From: CBFHSD01 sp965658375
Lineage (GTDB): Bacteria > Bacteroidota > Bacteroidia > Flavobacteriales_G > Salibacteraceae
DNA: 64,000 nt
Reading direction: 5' to 3'
Assembly: GCA_965658375.1 (NCBI GenBank)
Contig: CBFHSD010000001.1
Span: forward strand, 66,640-130,639
Part shown: positions 53,391 through 63,700 of the stretch, in pieces
How positions within the stretch are numbered: the first letter of the stretch is position 1
How the letters are laid out: the number at the start of each line of letters is the position of its first letter
Notes under the pieces: model-generated
What the model saw: the letters and a program-made list of their open reading frames with translations, nothing else
Databases searched by the model: none
What the model was told of the DNA's origin: nothing
Translations under genes and position numbers: made by a program

Positions 53391-53418
53391 AAGCTCATGC
53401 ATTGCATGGGCTTTTTTT
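53391..53418 (+). terminator. Terminator of the kinase-regulator operon
   Basis: AAGCTCATGC (53391-53400), a 3-base loop, GCATGGGCTT (53404-53413) with one G-T pair, and seven T. It lies 28 bases past the regulator stop. Confidence 0.9.
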
Positions 53419-53456
53419 ATGTCCTAAAACTACCCCCGTATCTTCCAGTTATTGCA

Positions 53457-53489
53457 CAAAAAAAGGCCATGTGATATTCACATGGCCTT
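53457..53489 (-). terminator. Terminator of the first giant surface protein gene
   Basis: Perfect 12-bp stem AAGGCCATGTGA (53463-53474) / TCACATGGCCTT (53478-53489) with a 3-base loop; on the minus strand it is followed by a run of seven T. It lies 20 bases past the stop at 53511. Confidence 0.93.
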
Positions 53490-53510
53490 CCATAATTCTT
53501 GCTCTAAAAA

Positions 53511-56500
53511 TTACCTCAATAAATTGATGTAACCATAGTATTCATTTCTATTCTGTTCTTCTGTGTAATCGTTTGCAATAACTCTCCAAACGTAAGAACC
53601 TTCATTCGCCATATCGCCCGTAGCTTGCACTCTACCATCCCATGGAATAGATAGGCTATTGCTTTCAAAGATCAATGCACCCCATCTGTCATAAACCACT
53701 AAAGAATACTCATCTGGATCAACTCCCAAACCAATTGGTGCAAATACATCATTCAAGCCATCGCCATTCGGTGTGAATGAATTTGGAATGTACATGTTGT
53801 ACTCTGCTCCAATACGCACTTGCCTGTTGGTGTCATCCACGCAACCATAGTTAGTCGTTACAGTAAGATTAACAGGATAAAAACCTGTATCAGCCGGGAA
53901 CTGGAACGTTGGGTTCTCTAGACTACTTGTTTCAAGTTCATTAAATGTCCACAAGTAATCTACTACATTACCCATTGATTCATTCTCGAAGTTGATTACC
54001 GTATTGAATACGGTTGTAGGCTGAGGGCCCATCATAAAGTCTGCAGTTGGTAAGGGATAAACAGTCAGGTAATCTTCCTTCGTGATTTCTCCAAGACATC
54101 CCGCAGGAGTTCTTACTTGAAGGTGCACATCATAAGTACCTACAGAAAGATCGCTGATTGCAGCTTCAAATCCTGTAGCTTCTATATCGTCACCAACAGT
54201 CCACCAGCAGAATTGAGCAGGTGTAGAAGTGTTAATCAACACAACATCAAAAGGTTCGCAACCTCTTAAAGTATCTATGCCGTAGAAATCCATAATTGGT
54301 AATGGGTTCACCACCACATCAACTGATGTTGTTACTTCAGGACTACCACAATTATCCGTTACACGAACCGAATAGGTTTGAGTAGCTGCAGGTGAAACTT
54401 TAGGGTTTCTAACATAAGGATTATCCATGCTTAGTACAGGAGACCACACGTAATTGTACCCGTTTCCGTCACCTCCACTTGCAATTACACCTAACTGAGC
54501 AGTATCCTCAGGACAAATGTCTACATCATCTATTGGCAATACAGAAAGAGGCTCAAAAAAGTCGATTGTTACAGTATCAAACTTAGAACGACACCCATTA
54601 ATATCTTCTGCCATTACAATGTAAATGTGTTGTGCAGAAGTAGCATAATCAGGACAAACTGTATGCGTTTGAGAATTCCCAAGATTCGCATTCCAATTGT
54701 AAACATATGGTCCTCCAGATCCTCCACCGGCTTGAGCACCAATTGTAATGCAGTTCCCAACACAAATTGAATCCTGAGTAAATTGTACCGCAATGTCTAC
54801 CAACGGTGGTTCAGTTAGAGCAACAGTTGTATAAGCGATACATCCGTTCGCATCTTGCACCATTACATCATAAGTTCCCGCCAATTGATAAGTAAACTGA
54901 TAAGCTCCAAAGAAGGTGTTTGGCGTCCAAGTATTTCCACTATCTGCACTAAAGATATAAGGTCCAGTTCCGCCAGAAGGGTAAACTTTTATTGTTCCAT
55001 CTGCCTTCCCATAACATGATATGTTCGTGCTTACAGTTGAATCGATCTGCAAGAGAGTTGGTTGTGTAATTGCAAAACCTGTATCTGCAATACATCCATT
55101 GGCATCAACAACGTGATAGGTATAGTTTTCTGCACATAGATTATTCACTTGATAACTACCTGTTGAAACGATTACACCGATGCTATTTTGGTAACTCATA
55201 GTGTCATAAGGAACCGTACCACCACTTACAGTGGCCAAAGCTGAACCGTTGCAACCATTAAAACAATCCACGTCATTCGTTGTCAAGCCTAAAACAATCT
55301 CGGTAGGCTCATTTAACACTTGTTGCACAGCAGGAATCGAACAGTTTTTACTATCTCTTACCGTTACTAAATAAGGTCCAGCAGCCAAGCCATTAAACAC
55401 ATTTGATAGCTGGAAACTAATTCCATTGTCAATGCTATACTCTAAAGGAGGTGTTCCACCTGATCCGAATACGGCTATTTCTCCCGATGCGTCATCATAA
55501 CAATTCAAATCTGATAAGTTGATGGAATCAATTTGAATTTGAGCATTCATATCCAAGTAAACACTATCTGGCAATGAAACGCAAGAACTATCATCTCTCA
55601 CCACTACATTGTACCATCCAGAATCTAGCCCAGTGAATAAACCTGATCCTTGGAAAGTTAATCCACTATCGATACTGAACTCAAGCGGTGCCGTTCCACC
55701 CGATCCGAAGGCATAAATAATTCCATCTAGAGCTTGGAAACAACTCAAATCTTCATAATCTACGCTATCAATTACAGGTGCACCAGGGTTGAGAAGCGTG
55801 TCCACCTGCATTGGGCTAACACATCCGATGCTATCTTGCACCATCAGTCCATAATAGCCTAGACTAAGGCCTGTGAACAGGCTATCTATAAAGTAAGATG
55901 TTCCTCCATCAATACTGTAGGTAAATGGTGAACTTCCACCATTGTTTTGAACCAGTATTTCTCCATTATTTAAACCACAATCTGGCTGGGTGAGCACACC
56001 ATTTGGAGCAGTCATATTATTGACAAAGATGGTCACACTATCCTCCAGAATACACCCACATGGGTCATTATAGGTAATGGTATATGTGATGGTTTGATTT
56101 ACCTGAGCCACTGGATTTAAAATGTAAGGGTTACTTAATCCCGTTGTGGGTGTCCAAGTAAAGGTACCCGATCCTTGATTACAAGATTGCAATGCTGTTG
56201 GTTGCAATTGAATTGAATCACCTTCACATACCAAAGTATCATTACCCGCATCAATTTCGGATACAAAAATGGTAATGCTCGCTGTGTCTTCGCAAACACC
56301 TAATGTATCCGCCACACTCACTAGATAAGTAGTCGTTGATGTTGGGGTGGCAACTGGGTTTAAGCTTAAAGAATTACTCAACGAAATTCCTAGAGTCCAA
56401 GAATAATCATAGAAAGTTGAGTCTGCCGTACCACAGAATTGGAACCTAGTATCTGGTCTAATTGCAGTTACAGAAGAAATACTTGTGCTGGCACAAGCAA

Positions 56501-59500
56501 CAGTACCAAAACTCGTTGAGTAATAAATGGTTGAATTAAATCCTGCATTATGATACCTGGTAGAGGCATTGGATGTTACTGTTGTACCGTTGTCAAAGCA
56601 AATCTCCACAATCACATTAGATGTTCCATCCCAATTGTAAGGAGTGGTGAAGGTGTGATAGTTCCATCCAGACATTGGAGAAACCGTTCCGCTATATACT
56701 TGAGTTAAATTCCCTTGCCATGCGTAAGGCATAGAATTCAAGGAAGTACAGCCTACTTTAATCGTATAATTCTGAAGAGAACCTATATTATTCAGTGCTG
56801 TTACTTCAAAACCAATCCCTGTAATTTTTCCAGCAGAATAACCAGCTGTGGTCAATTCATTTGCTCTGTATAAGAATTGATGTCTAGCAGATCTTCTGAA
56901 ATTCCCGTAAGCTGCAGGGTAGGAACTTGAAGTATTTGAAGTTGTTCCTGTTCCACCAACTTGCTGTGTATTTGTAGATCCTACACAAGGTATTGCCGCT
57001 GGGCCACATGCGGCTGGAGCAGGAGCACCTAGAGTAAGTGATAAAAAGGCTGTATCGCTATCACAGAGTGATGAATCTGAAGTAGTTATATCTAAATCAG
57101 GGAAAGGTGGTGTATGCTGAATGGTATGGCCTCCCGTTTTTATACACCCTTGAGCTGAGGTGACAGTAACGGAATAAAAAGTTGTTATCTGCGGAGCAGC
57201 GATTGGATTGAACAAGGTATCGTCATTCATTGTATTTCCATCACTCCATTGATAGGAGTAGGTACCAGGAATAGATGGAGTTGCCACCATTTGAATACTA
57301 TCTATCTCACATAGAATGGTATCAGGTCCTGAGAACACATTGTAATTTGGTGCTACAACAACCGTAACCGTATCTGCATTTTTACAAGTGCTACTCAAGT
57401 TACTTGTAACCACATAAGTAGTCGTTTGAGAAGGTGTTGCAACAACGTTAGCACAAGTATCACAATCAAAGTTTTGACCAACAATTATCGGGTCCCCAGC
57501 TATCGAAGTCCACACGAAAGAACTTCCTCCGGTTACGCTTAAGGGTGCAGATTGCGAACCACATATAATGAGATCTGGATTGGTTACTGTACTTGTTACA
57601 ACCTCTAAATCCATACTAAAGAAGTGATCTTTTGGCACGGTGCAGTGGTCATCGTTTACCGCTAGATAGAATTGATAAAAGCCTCCTCCAGTTTGCGGTG
57701 CCGTCCAACATAAAGTGGCTGTCATTCGCATCAAACTATCTGAACCTATCACAACGGTATCAGGAGTACTCCAAACTACTGTAGCTGTATCATTCACACC
57801 CGGTCCAACAAGAATATTGGTTGTGTTGTAAAACCCATAGATATTTGTGTCTGCGAGATTAGAATCTAAGAATGTCACATCAAAGCAGAAACTATCACCT
57901 TCACATACTTCGATTGAATTTGAATCCAATTGATTTACTCCACCAGATCCTTGTACATTTTGAATTCCTGTGCTGTAGGGATAGGAATTAGGAGCACAAT
58001 TCATGATGTTATATTGAATGTCTCTAAACGTATCCCCCAAGTACAAACCTGTTGCTCTATCGTATTCAGAAACTCTCACAGTAACAACGAACACGCCTGC
58101 CACTGTAGCTGTGAAACACATTTCACCAGTATTTGGATCCAATGTTAAATTAGGAATCGGCTGTAAATAATTATACCCGGTGTTGTAGGTTACGGTTGCA
58201 GTCGCAGAAGTAGGGGCTGCTATCATTTCAAAAAACAAACTGTCATTGTCTGGGTCATACGCTCCAAGGTTGTAGCAAATTGAATCGCCAACACATAAAT
58301 ACCTTACCGGATGTGAATCTTGCGTATTATCAAATTGTACCCCTGAATTACAATCAGGATAATTTGGAGTTGCAACGTTAAAAGTTGCCGCAGCATACTG
58401 CCCCTGACTGGCTGGATTTTGAATATTGCTAATTGCTCCATTTCTGCAACATGTAGACCATGAAGCTGTCCAAGTACCGCTGCATCCAACTGATGAACCA
58501 GGTTTTATAGTAACACTAGCCGTAAGTGGCTGAGGTTGCACTAATGATACAGAATCAACAATGGTACAGCCATTTGCATCTGTTACAGTAACTGAATAAT
58601 TTCCTTGTGATACCAAAAATATTGCCTCAAGTGTGCTTCCCGTACTCCAATTGTAAGTGTATGGTTTAGTTCCTCCTGTTGGGGTCATTCTCAGCTGACC
58701 ATTGCTGTCGCCATGACATAGAACATCTTGATCAATACTAATAGTTCCTTGCAAAGTATCAGGTTCCCCAACTTGGAAGGTGTCAATAACTGAGCAAGAA
58801 AGACCATCTGAAATTGTTACAGAATAAGTTCCCGCACACACATTTAGAATAGAACTTGAAGAAGCCCCAGTATTCCAAGAATAGGTGTAATTCCCATTCC
58901 CTCCATTTGGATTTAAAACAATTGAACCATTGCATTGACCATTGCATGAAACATTTGTGATGGATTCGTTTGCGGCAATAGCTGCAGGATCTACAACTAT
59001 TCCATTTGCAACCAATTTACACCCACTATTATCTGTAATCACAACGGTATAAGTTCCTGATGACAATCCAGAAATTGAAGCTGTGGTTGCCCCTGTACTC
59101 CAGCTATAGGTGTAAGGAGCGTTACCTCCAGAAGGCGAAGCGCTTATTCCACCATTTGTGCCATTAGCACAAGAGGGTGCGCTCACCGTTAAACCAGCAG
59201 AGTTTGGACCTGTTGTATTTGATATTGGAATGGAAGCAACTGCTTGACAACCATTCAAATCAGAAACGGTAACATCGTAAGAACCAGCTGCTATTCCAGT
59301 AACAGAGGCCACATTACCCGGATTTGGAGCAATTCCACCCCAAGCATATGTGTAAGGAGCTGTTCCACCAGCTACAGTAACACTAGCGGAACCGTTTGAC
59401 TGTCCACATGTTGCATCTACCAAAGTGCTTGAAACTGTTACTGCAGAAGGTTGAGTAATGGTATAGTTTGCAATTGTTGTGCAACCTAACGAATCGCTCA

Positions 59501-60680
59501 CGGTTACAGTATAAAGACCGGCACAAAGGCCAGTAACAAACTGACCTGATGCTCCGTGAGACCAATCATACGTTAATAGCCCAACACCTCCAGTTGCCGA
59601 TGCAACCAATTGACCTGTACATCCACCATTACAAACTACAAGAGCATTCTGATTAATAGAAGCTGTTATTCCTGCTCCAGGATTCACAGTAGTTGAAGAA
59701 ACCTGTGTACAACCATTGGCATCTGTAATGGTGAGTGTATAAGTACCAGGTGAAACATTGTTATTGATAGGTCCACTGAGCCCACCCGACCAAGCATAAG
59801 TGTAAGGAGCTGTTCCTCCATTTACTGGAGCAAAAATAAATCCATCATTAGCACCAGGACAAGATTCATCTGTTGTTTGATGTCCAACAAACAATGGGTC
59901 TGGCGCATTCACAGCTACATAATGTCTAAACTGTTTACCTGTGTTATCCATTAGGGTAACGGAGTAATTTCCTGGACAAAGACCTGTTCTTGAATTCCCT
60001 GAACCTCCATCGCTCCAATAATAAGTAAAGGTACCAGTTGCTGGGGTAGGAGTTACTGTAGCGGTTCCAGTACAAGCACCAGGACATGTTGGATGTGTAA
60101 CGGATACAGTAGCCGAAGGAAAAGGGTTCATTCCATTCAATGAGACGCTGTCAACAGCTTCGCAACCATTGTTATCTACCACGGTGACCAGATATGTTCC
60201 CGCACACAAATCATCGTTACTCGGCCCCATGGTTCCATTAGACCAATTAAACATATACCCAGGACTTCCACCTGTTGCAGCTGCTGTTACCCCTCCTCCA
60301 CAAGGAGATGGAATAACTATTATAGCTTGATAAGTGAATAGTTGAACTCCAAAAATCGCATTTGACGCGCTGCTATTGCAGGAAGACTGGTTAATCATAT
60401 TCCCACAAATCATAGAAACTTCAACGGCACCTGAAGAAACTAAGCTTAATTGTTGCGTTACTGTTTGACCGCATGAACTTGTAAATGTTGGCGTTACACT
60501 TGTAGGGGCATTAATACCATCACAATCTCGAAAGAAATTGAAAGTAATCAGAAAAGAATCTTTCCCAACGCAGGTAGCGGTAAAATCAACCCCTACTGCA
60601 TGACTTGCTTGAACTTGATTTGTTGTGCCGAACAAGCCAAGGACTGCCAATATTCCGATTGTGTAAAGTAAATTCTTCAT
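53511..60680 (-). CDS. Giant gliding-associated surface protein with nested SprB repeats and T9SS type B tail
   Basis: A 2389-residue exported protein; signal peptide MKNLLYTIGILAVLGLFG. Order: first half of an N-terminal domain (about 25-127, ASHAVGVDFTATC...RDCDGI), eight SprB repeats (128-719, about 75 residues each, core GGTAPYTYxWSxG and GxYxVTVTDxxGC), second half of the N-terminal domain (720-910, WSTCCRNGAI, RYLCVGDSICYN, DPDNDS), Ig-like domains, a module of about 190 residues shared with the next gene (about 1220-1413), a second repeat array (about 1560-2040, with YSIDGG-type units), PKD-like domains and a gliding-motility C-terminal domain (about 2294-2389, IPNSFTPNGDGLND, YDRWGALIFES). 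The tail directs T9SS export. Probable role: adhesin for gliding or surface binding. It may be co-transcribed with, or separated by a terminator from, the gene upstream. Confidence 0.92.
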   Translation of the reverse strand: MKNLLYTIGILAVLGLFGTTNQVQASHAVGVDFTATCVGKDSFLITFNFFRDCDGINAPTSVTPTFTSSCGQTVTQQLSLVSSGAVEVSMICGNMINQSSCNSSASNAIFGVQLFTYQAIIVIPSPCGGGVTAAATGGSPGYMFNWSNGTMGPSNDDLCAGTYLVTVVDNNGCEAVDSVSLNGMNPFPSATVSVTHPTCPGACTGTATVTPTPATGTFTYYWSDGGSGNSRTGLCPGNYSVTLMDNTGKQFRHYVAVNAPDPLFVGHQTTDESCPGANDGFIFAPVNGGTAPYTYAWSGGLSGPINNNVSPGTYTLTITDANGCTQVSSTTVNPGAGITASINQNALVVCNGGCTGQLVASATGGVGLLTYDWSHGASGQFVTGLCAGLYTVTVSDSLGCTTIANYTITQPSAVTVSSTLVDATCGQSNGSASVTVAGGTAPYTYAWGGIAPNPGNVASVTGIAAGSYDVTVSDLNGCQAVASIPISNTTGPNSAGLTVSAPSCANGTNGGISASPSGGNAPYTYSWSTGATTASISGLSSGTYTVVITDNSGCKLVANGIVVDPAAIAANESITNVSCNGQCNGSIVLNPNGGNGNYTYSWNTGASSSSILNVCAGTYSVTISDGLSCSVIDTFQVGEPDTLQGTISIDQDVLCHGDSNGQLRMTPTGGTKPYTYNWSTGSTLEAIFLVSQGNYSVTVTDANGCTIVDSVSLVQPQPLTASVTIKPGSSVGCSGTWTASWSTCCRNGAISNIQNPASQGQYAAATFNVATPNYPDCNSGVQFDNTQDSHPVRYLCVGDSICYNLGAYDPDNDSLFFEMIAAPTSATATVTYNTGYNYLQPIPNLTLDPNTGEMCFTATVAGVFVVTVRVSEYDRATGLYLGDTFRDIQYNIMNCAPNSYPYSTGIQNVQGSGGVNQLDSNSIEVCEGDSFCFDVTFLDSNLADTNIYGFYNTTNILVGPGVNDTATVVWSTPDTVVIGSDSLMRMTATLCWTAPQTGGGFYQFYLAVNDDHCTVPKDHFFSMDLEVVTSTVTNPDLIICGSQSAPLSVTGGSSFVWTSIAGDPIIVGQNFDCDTCANVVATPSQTTTYVVTSNLSSTCKNADTVTVVVAPNYNVFSGPDTILCEIDSIQMVATPSIPGTYSYQWSDGNTMNDDTLFNPIAAPQITTFYSVTVTSAQGCIKTGGHTIQHTPPFPDLDITTSDSSLCDSDTAFLSLTLGAPAPAACGPAAIPCVGSTNTQQVGGTGTTSNTSSSYPAAYGNFRRSARHQFLYRANELTTAGYSAGKITGIGFEVTALNNIGSLQNYTIKVGCTSLNSMPYAWQGNLTQVYSGTVSPMSGWNYHTFTTPYNWDGTSNVIVEICFDNGTTVTSNASTRYHNAGFNSTIYYSTSFGTVACASTSISSVTAIRPDTRFQFCGTADSTFYDYSWTLGISLSNSLSLNPVATPTSTTTYLVSVADTLGVCEDTASITIFVSEIDAGNDTLVCEGDSIQLQPTALQSCNQGSGTFTWTPTTGLSNPYILNPVAQVNQTITYTITYNDPCGCILEDSVTIFVNNMTAPNGVLTQPDCGLNNGEILVQNNGGSSPFTYSIDGGTSYFIDSLFTGLSLGYYGLMVQDSIGCVSPMQVDTLLNPGAPVIDSVDYEDLSCFQALDGIIYAFGSGGTAPLEFSIDSGLTFQGSGLFTGLDSGWYNVVVRDDSSCVSLPDSVYLDMNAQIQIDSINLSDLNCYDDASGEIAVFGSGGTPPLEYSIDNGISFQLSNVFNGLAAGPYLVTVRDSKNCSIPAVQQVLNEPTEIVLGLTTNDVDCFNGCNGSALATVSGGTVPYDTMSYQNSIGVIVSTGSYQVNNLCAENYTYHVVDANGCIADTGFAITQPTLLQIDSTVSTNISCYGKADGTIKVYPSGGTGPYIFSADSGNTWTPNTFFGAYQFTYQLAGTYDVMVQDANGCIAYTTVALTEPPLVDIAVQFTQDSICVGNCITIGAQAGGGSGGPYVYNWNANLGNSQTHTVCPDYATSAQHIYIVMAEDINGCRSKFDTVTIDFFEPLSVLPIDDVDICPEDTAQLGVIASGGDGNGYNYVWSPVLSMDNPYVRNPKVSPAATQTYSVRVTDNCGSPEVTTSVDVVVNPLPIMDFYGIDTLRGCEPFDVVLINTSTPAQFCWWTVGDDIEATGFEAAISDLSVGTYDVHLQVRTPAGCLGEITKEDYLTVYPLPTADFMMGPQPTTVFNTVINFENESMGNVVDYLWTFNELETSSLENPTFQFPADTGFYPVNLTVTTNYGCVDDTNRQVRIGAEYNMYIPNSFTPNGDGLNDVFAPIGLGVDPDEYSLVVYDRWGALIFESNSLSIPWDGRVQATGDMANEGSYVWRVIANDYTEEQNRNEYYGYINLLR
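54560..55995 (-). repeat. Second SprB-type repeat array (five to six units)
   Basis: Units of about 75-85 residues with an opening Cys (LSCFQALDG, LNCYDDASG, VDCFNGCNG, ISCYGKADG), a GSGGTAPLEYSIDxG centre and a YxVxVRDxxxC end. They differ from the first array by the YSIDGG/FSIDSG core in place of YTYxWSxG. Boundaries are approximate. Confidence 0.7.
58524..60299 (-). repeat. First SprB repeat array, nested inside the N-terminal domain
   Basis: Eight tandem units of about 75 residues (residues 128-719). The first unit lacks its opening residues and begins right after PSPC. The array ends at QPLTASVTIKPGSSVG before CSGTW. The units diverge enough that no long exact DNA repeat is visible by eye. 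Confidence 0.8.
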
Positions 60681-60705
60681 ATGCGTTTAACCAGTTGCCT
60701 AAAAT

Positions 60706-60738
60706 AAAAAATCAGGACATACACTGCCCTGATTTTTT
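60706..60738 (-). terminator. Terminator between the two giant surface protein genes
   Basis: AAAAAATCAGG (60706-60716) pairs with CCTGATTTTTT (60728-60738) over an 11-base loop. It lies 45 bases past the stop of the upstream (minus-strand) gene and 26 bases before the start of the next, so the second gene may be transcribed only by read-through or from its own promoter. Symmetrical A/T runs let it act in both directions. Confidence 0.85.
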
Positions 60739-60782
60739 AGACGCTTTCTGCCTTAAGCAGTTGCTTTGTTTATTAACATTTA

Positions 60783-63700
60783 TTACCTAACTAGAGTTAC
60801 GTTTCCTTGTACTACGTATGGTTCTCCGTTAGCTTGCTTTCCTGTTCCAGTGTAAAAGTATACACCTTCACTTGCTGGGCTTCCATTGTATGAACCGTCC
60901 CATCCGCTATTCGGATCGTTCCATTCATAAATCTTAACTCCCCATCTGTCGTAGATAATGCCTTGGAAGTCTCGCAATCCGAAGATCTCGATCTGGAATA
61001 AGTCATTTGTTCCATCTCCATTTGGTGAGAATACATTTGGTACATACTCTGTAAAGTCTACTGAGATCCATCCGTAGGCAGTATCAATACAACCAAACTC
61101 GTTGGTATGTACTTCCATTACTTTGTATACACCTTCACACTGATAAGTGTATGTTGGATCTGTCCAATTGTACTCTGTTCGTGCTGGCCATCCACATTGT
61201 CCTGCATCTGCCATCATTCCCGGATTGTTGAAGAAATCGAAGTATATAGAATCTCCTGTCTCCAAATTTCCAGCGTAATACTGCACAAACATTGGGCTTT
61301 GACCTTCTATCGGATTCAATGAATCTGTATCAAAATGAGGGTACTCTGTGATTTCTTCTCCTTCCAAATTCATATATGTCATATCAAAATATGCTTCTGG
61401 TGATGGATTAATCACTGGCTCAAATACTGTGCGTGGAGAGATACAAACGTTGTTCTTCTCTACCAACCAGAACTTCAATGAGTCATTATCTGTTGCTCTG
61501 CCATAAGGCCATGGTGTACCTCTATGTACTTGACTGGTCAATGTGCTATTGTCGTACCAGAACACACTATCTTTATTGGACACTAATGCTTCGAACACCA
61601 TGTAATCTCCTATACAGTACGATCTGTCTACAAACTCTGGTGCCTCCGGTGTATACAAGATGCGCAGTGTGTCCTCTGCCCAATTGGTACATCCATTACC
61701 ATCTGTGTACGAGTAGTTGATCAACCATGATCCTGTATCTTCTTCCGATGGTACAAATCCGGTTGGATCTATGGTTCCTGTTGTTGGTGCTATCGGATTG
61801 GTACTCCATGCGCCTCCTCCTACATTGGTGAAGATTTTTGTGTTGTCTGTAATGTCATCACAATAGCCTTCTTCCAAATTCGTGAACTGGACCGTTGGTA
61901 AGGCAAACACCTGTATCTCTATCGAATCTACCCCTTCACAAGCTCCATACAAATCTGTTACCGATAAGATAACCGTATGGAATCCTGGACCTGATAATCC
62001 ACCATCAAAATAACCGCTGTCTGAATTTGTAATCCCGTTACCCAATGATGACCAATCTGGTATTACTGGGCCTGACCCTGTTGCTCCACCACTCTGTAAG
62101 AAATAGGTCAAGTCTAAGGTATCGCTCTCACATATTCCTGGAGGTACATTGATTCTTGGTCGGTAAGGACTAATCAATGTAATGGTTTGTGTATCTGCAT
62201 TGAAACATGGTGTTGTCAATGAATACGTAACTGGGTATTGTTGACCCGCGGCTCCTAGGCTTGGATCAAAGATACCGTTCACTGAATCTACAATTAATGG
62301 ACCCGACCATATACCTGATGGTAGCGCGGATGACATTGCAAAGGTTTGTGTGGTATCAAAACAAACTTCTGGTATAGAGGTAATCGATGCATCTGGTAGT
62401 GGTATTACCGTTACATTAATCGTACTGTCATTCGCACAGTTACCTCCTATGCTGTAAGTAACACTATGCGTTCCTATTCCTGCTATTGCTGGATCAAATA
62501 CTCCTAAAGTTTGATCGGTAATACCGGTTCCTGTATACACCCCGCCTCCTACAATTTCTTGTAAGGTATCTGGGTCTGCTGATATACAGTAAGGATTGTT
62601 CACTTGGAATCCTGCATCAAACTGTGTGGTTACATCTATGAACTGATCAATCGTATCTGAACAGCCTCCAAATACATCTGTCACTATCACTGAATAGGTA
62701 ATTGGACTCAATGGATTTACTATTGGATCTGGAACCGTTGTATTGCTTATAGCAATGTTTGGTGACCATGAATAGGTGAACTGTTGTGGGTTACCTCCTT
62801 GACATACATTGAATCGTGCATTCGGACGAATCTGTGATGTACCCGTTACCTGATTCGACTGACATGCAAATCCGCCATTATCTGTTACGTAACGTGTTGC
62901 CATGAATGGCACAAATGTATTTCTTACCAGTGAGTTCCCGTTAACTGCCGAAGTAGCGTTTGAGAAACACACCTCTACAACCAAGTTGCTCATACCATCC
63001 CAGTTGTAAGGAGTAGTAAATGTATGGGTGTTCCAGCCTGTAGTTACTGTATGGTTACTTGGTGACAGTACTTCTGTTAGACCTCCTTGCCAGTTTGACA
63101 TGTCTACTGCTCCTGTACATCCCATCTTAATGGAATAGTTGCTATACGTTCCTGCTCCACCTACGGTTTGAACAAAGAAGGCTATGCTGTTTAAGCGGCC
63201 TCCCATAAAACCTTGGGCTTGCAATTCTGCCGCAGTGTATAAAAACTGGTGCTTTGCCGAACGTTGGAACCCTCCATAAGGAGTGGGGTAACTAGACGTT
63301 GAGTTGGTAGAAGTACCTGTTCCCAATGTGATGTCTGAACTGTTCCCTAAACACGCACCGTAAGTAGGTCCGCATTGTGCAGGTAAGTTTGCACCAAAAT
63401 CAACCAACAACTGTGTTGCATCATTCAAACAAATGATTGTATCTGCTGGATCAATCTCTATTCCGGTTGGGAAGGGAGGTGATAAATCAATCGTTACGCT
63501 ATCGTTCTTCTTACACCCTCCTGCAGAGGTTACTGTTACTTTATAAGTTGTTGGGAACGTTGGGTAAGACCATGGATTCGCAATTGAATCATTGCTTAAC
63601 GATGCCGAAGGAGTCCAGCTGTAAGTGGCAGGATATGTTGGACTCATGTTCGCAAACAATGGGAAACTATCTATTGAACAAATCAATGTATCGTTGGGCA

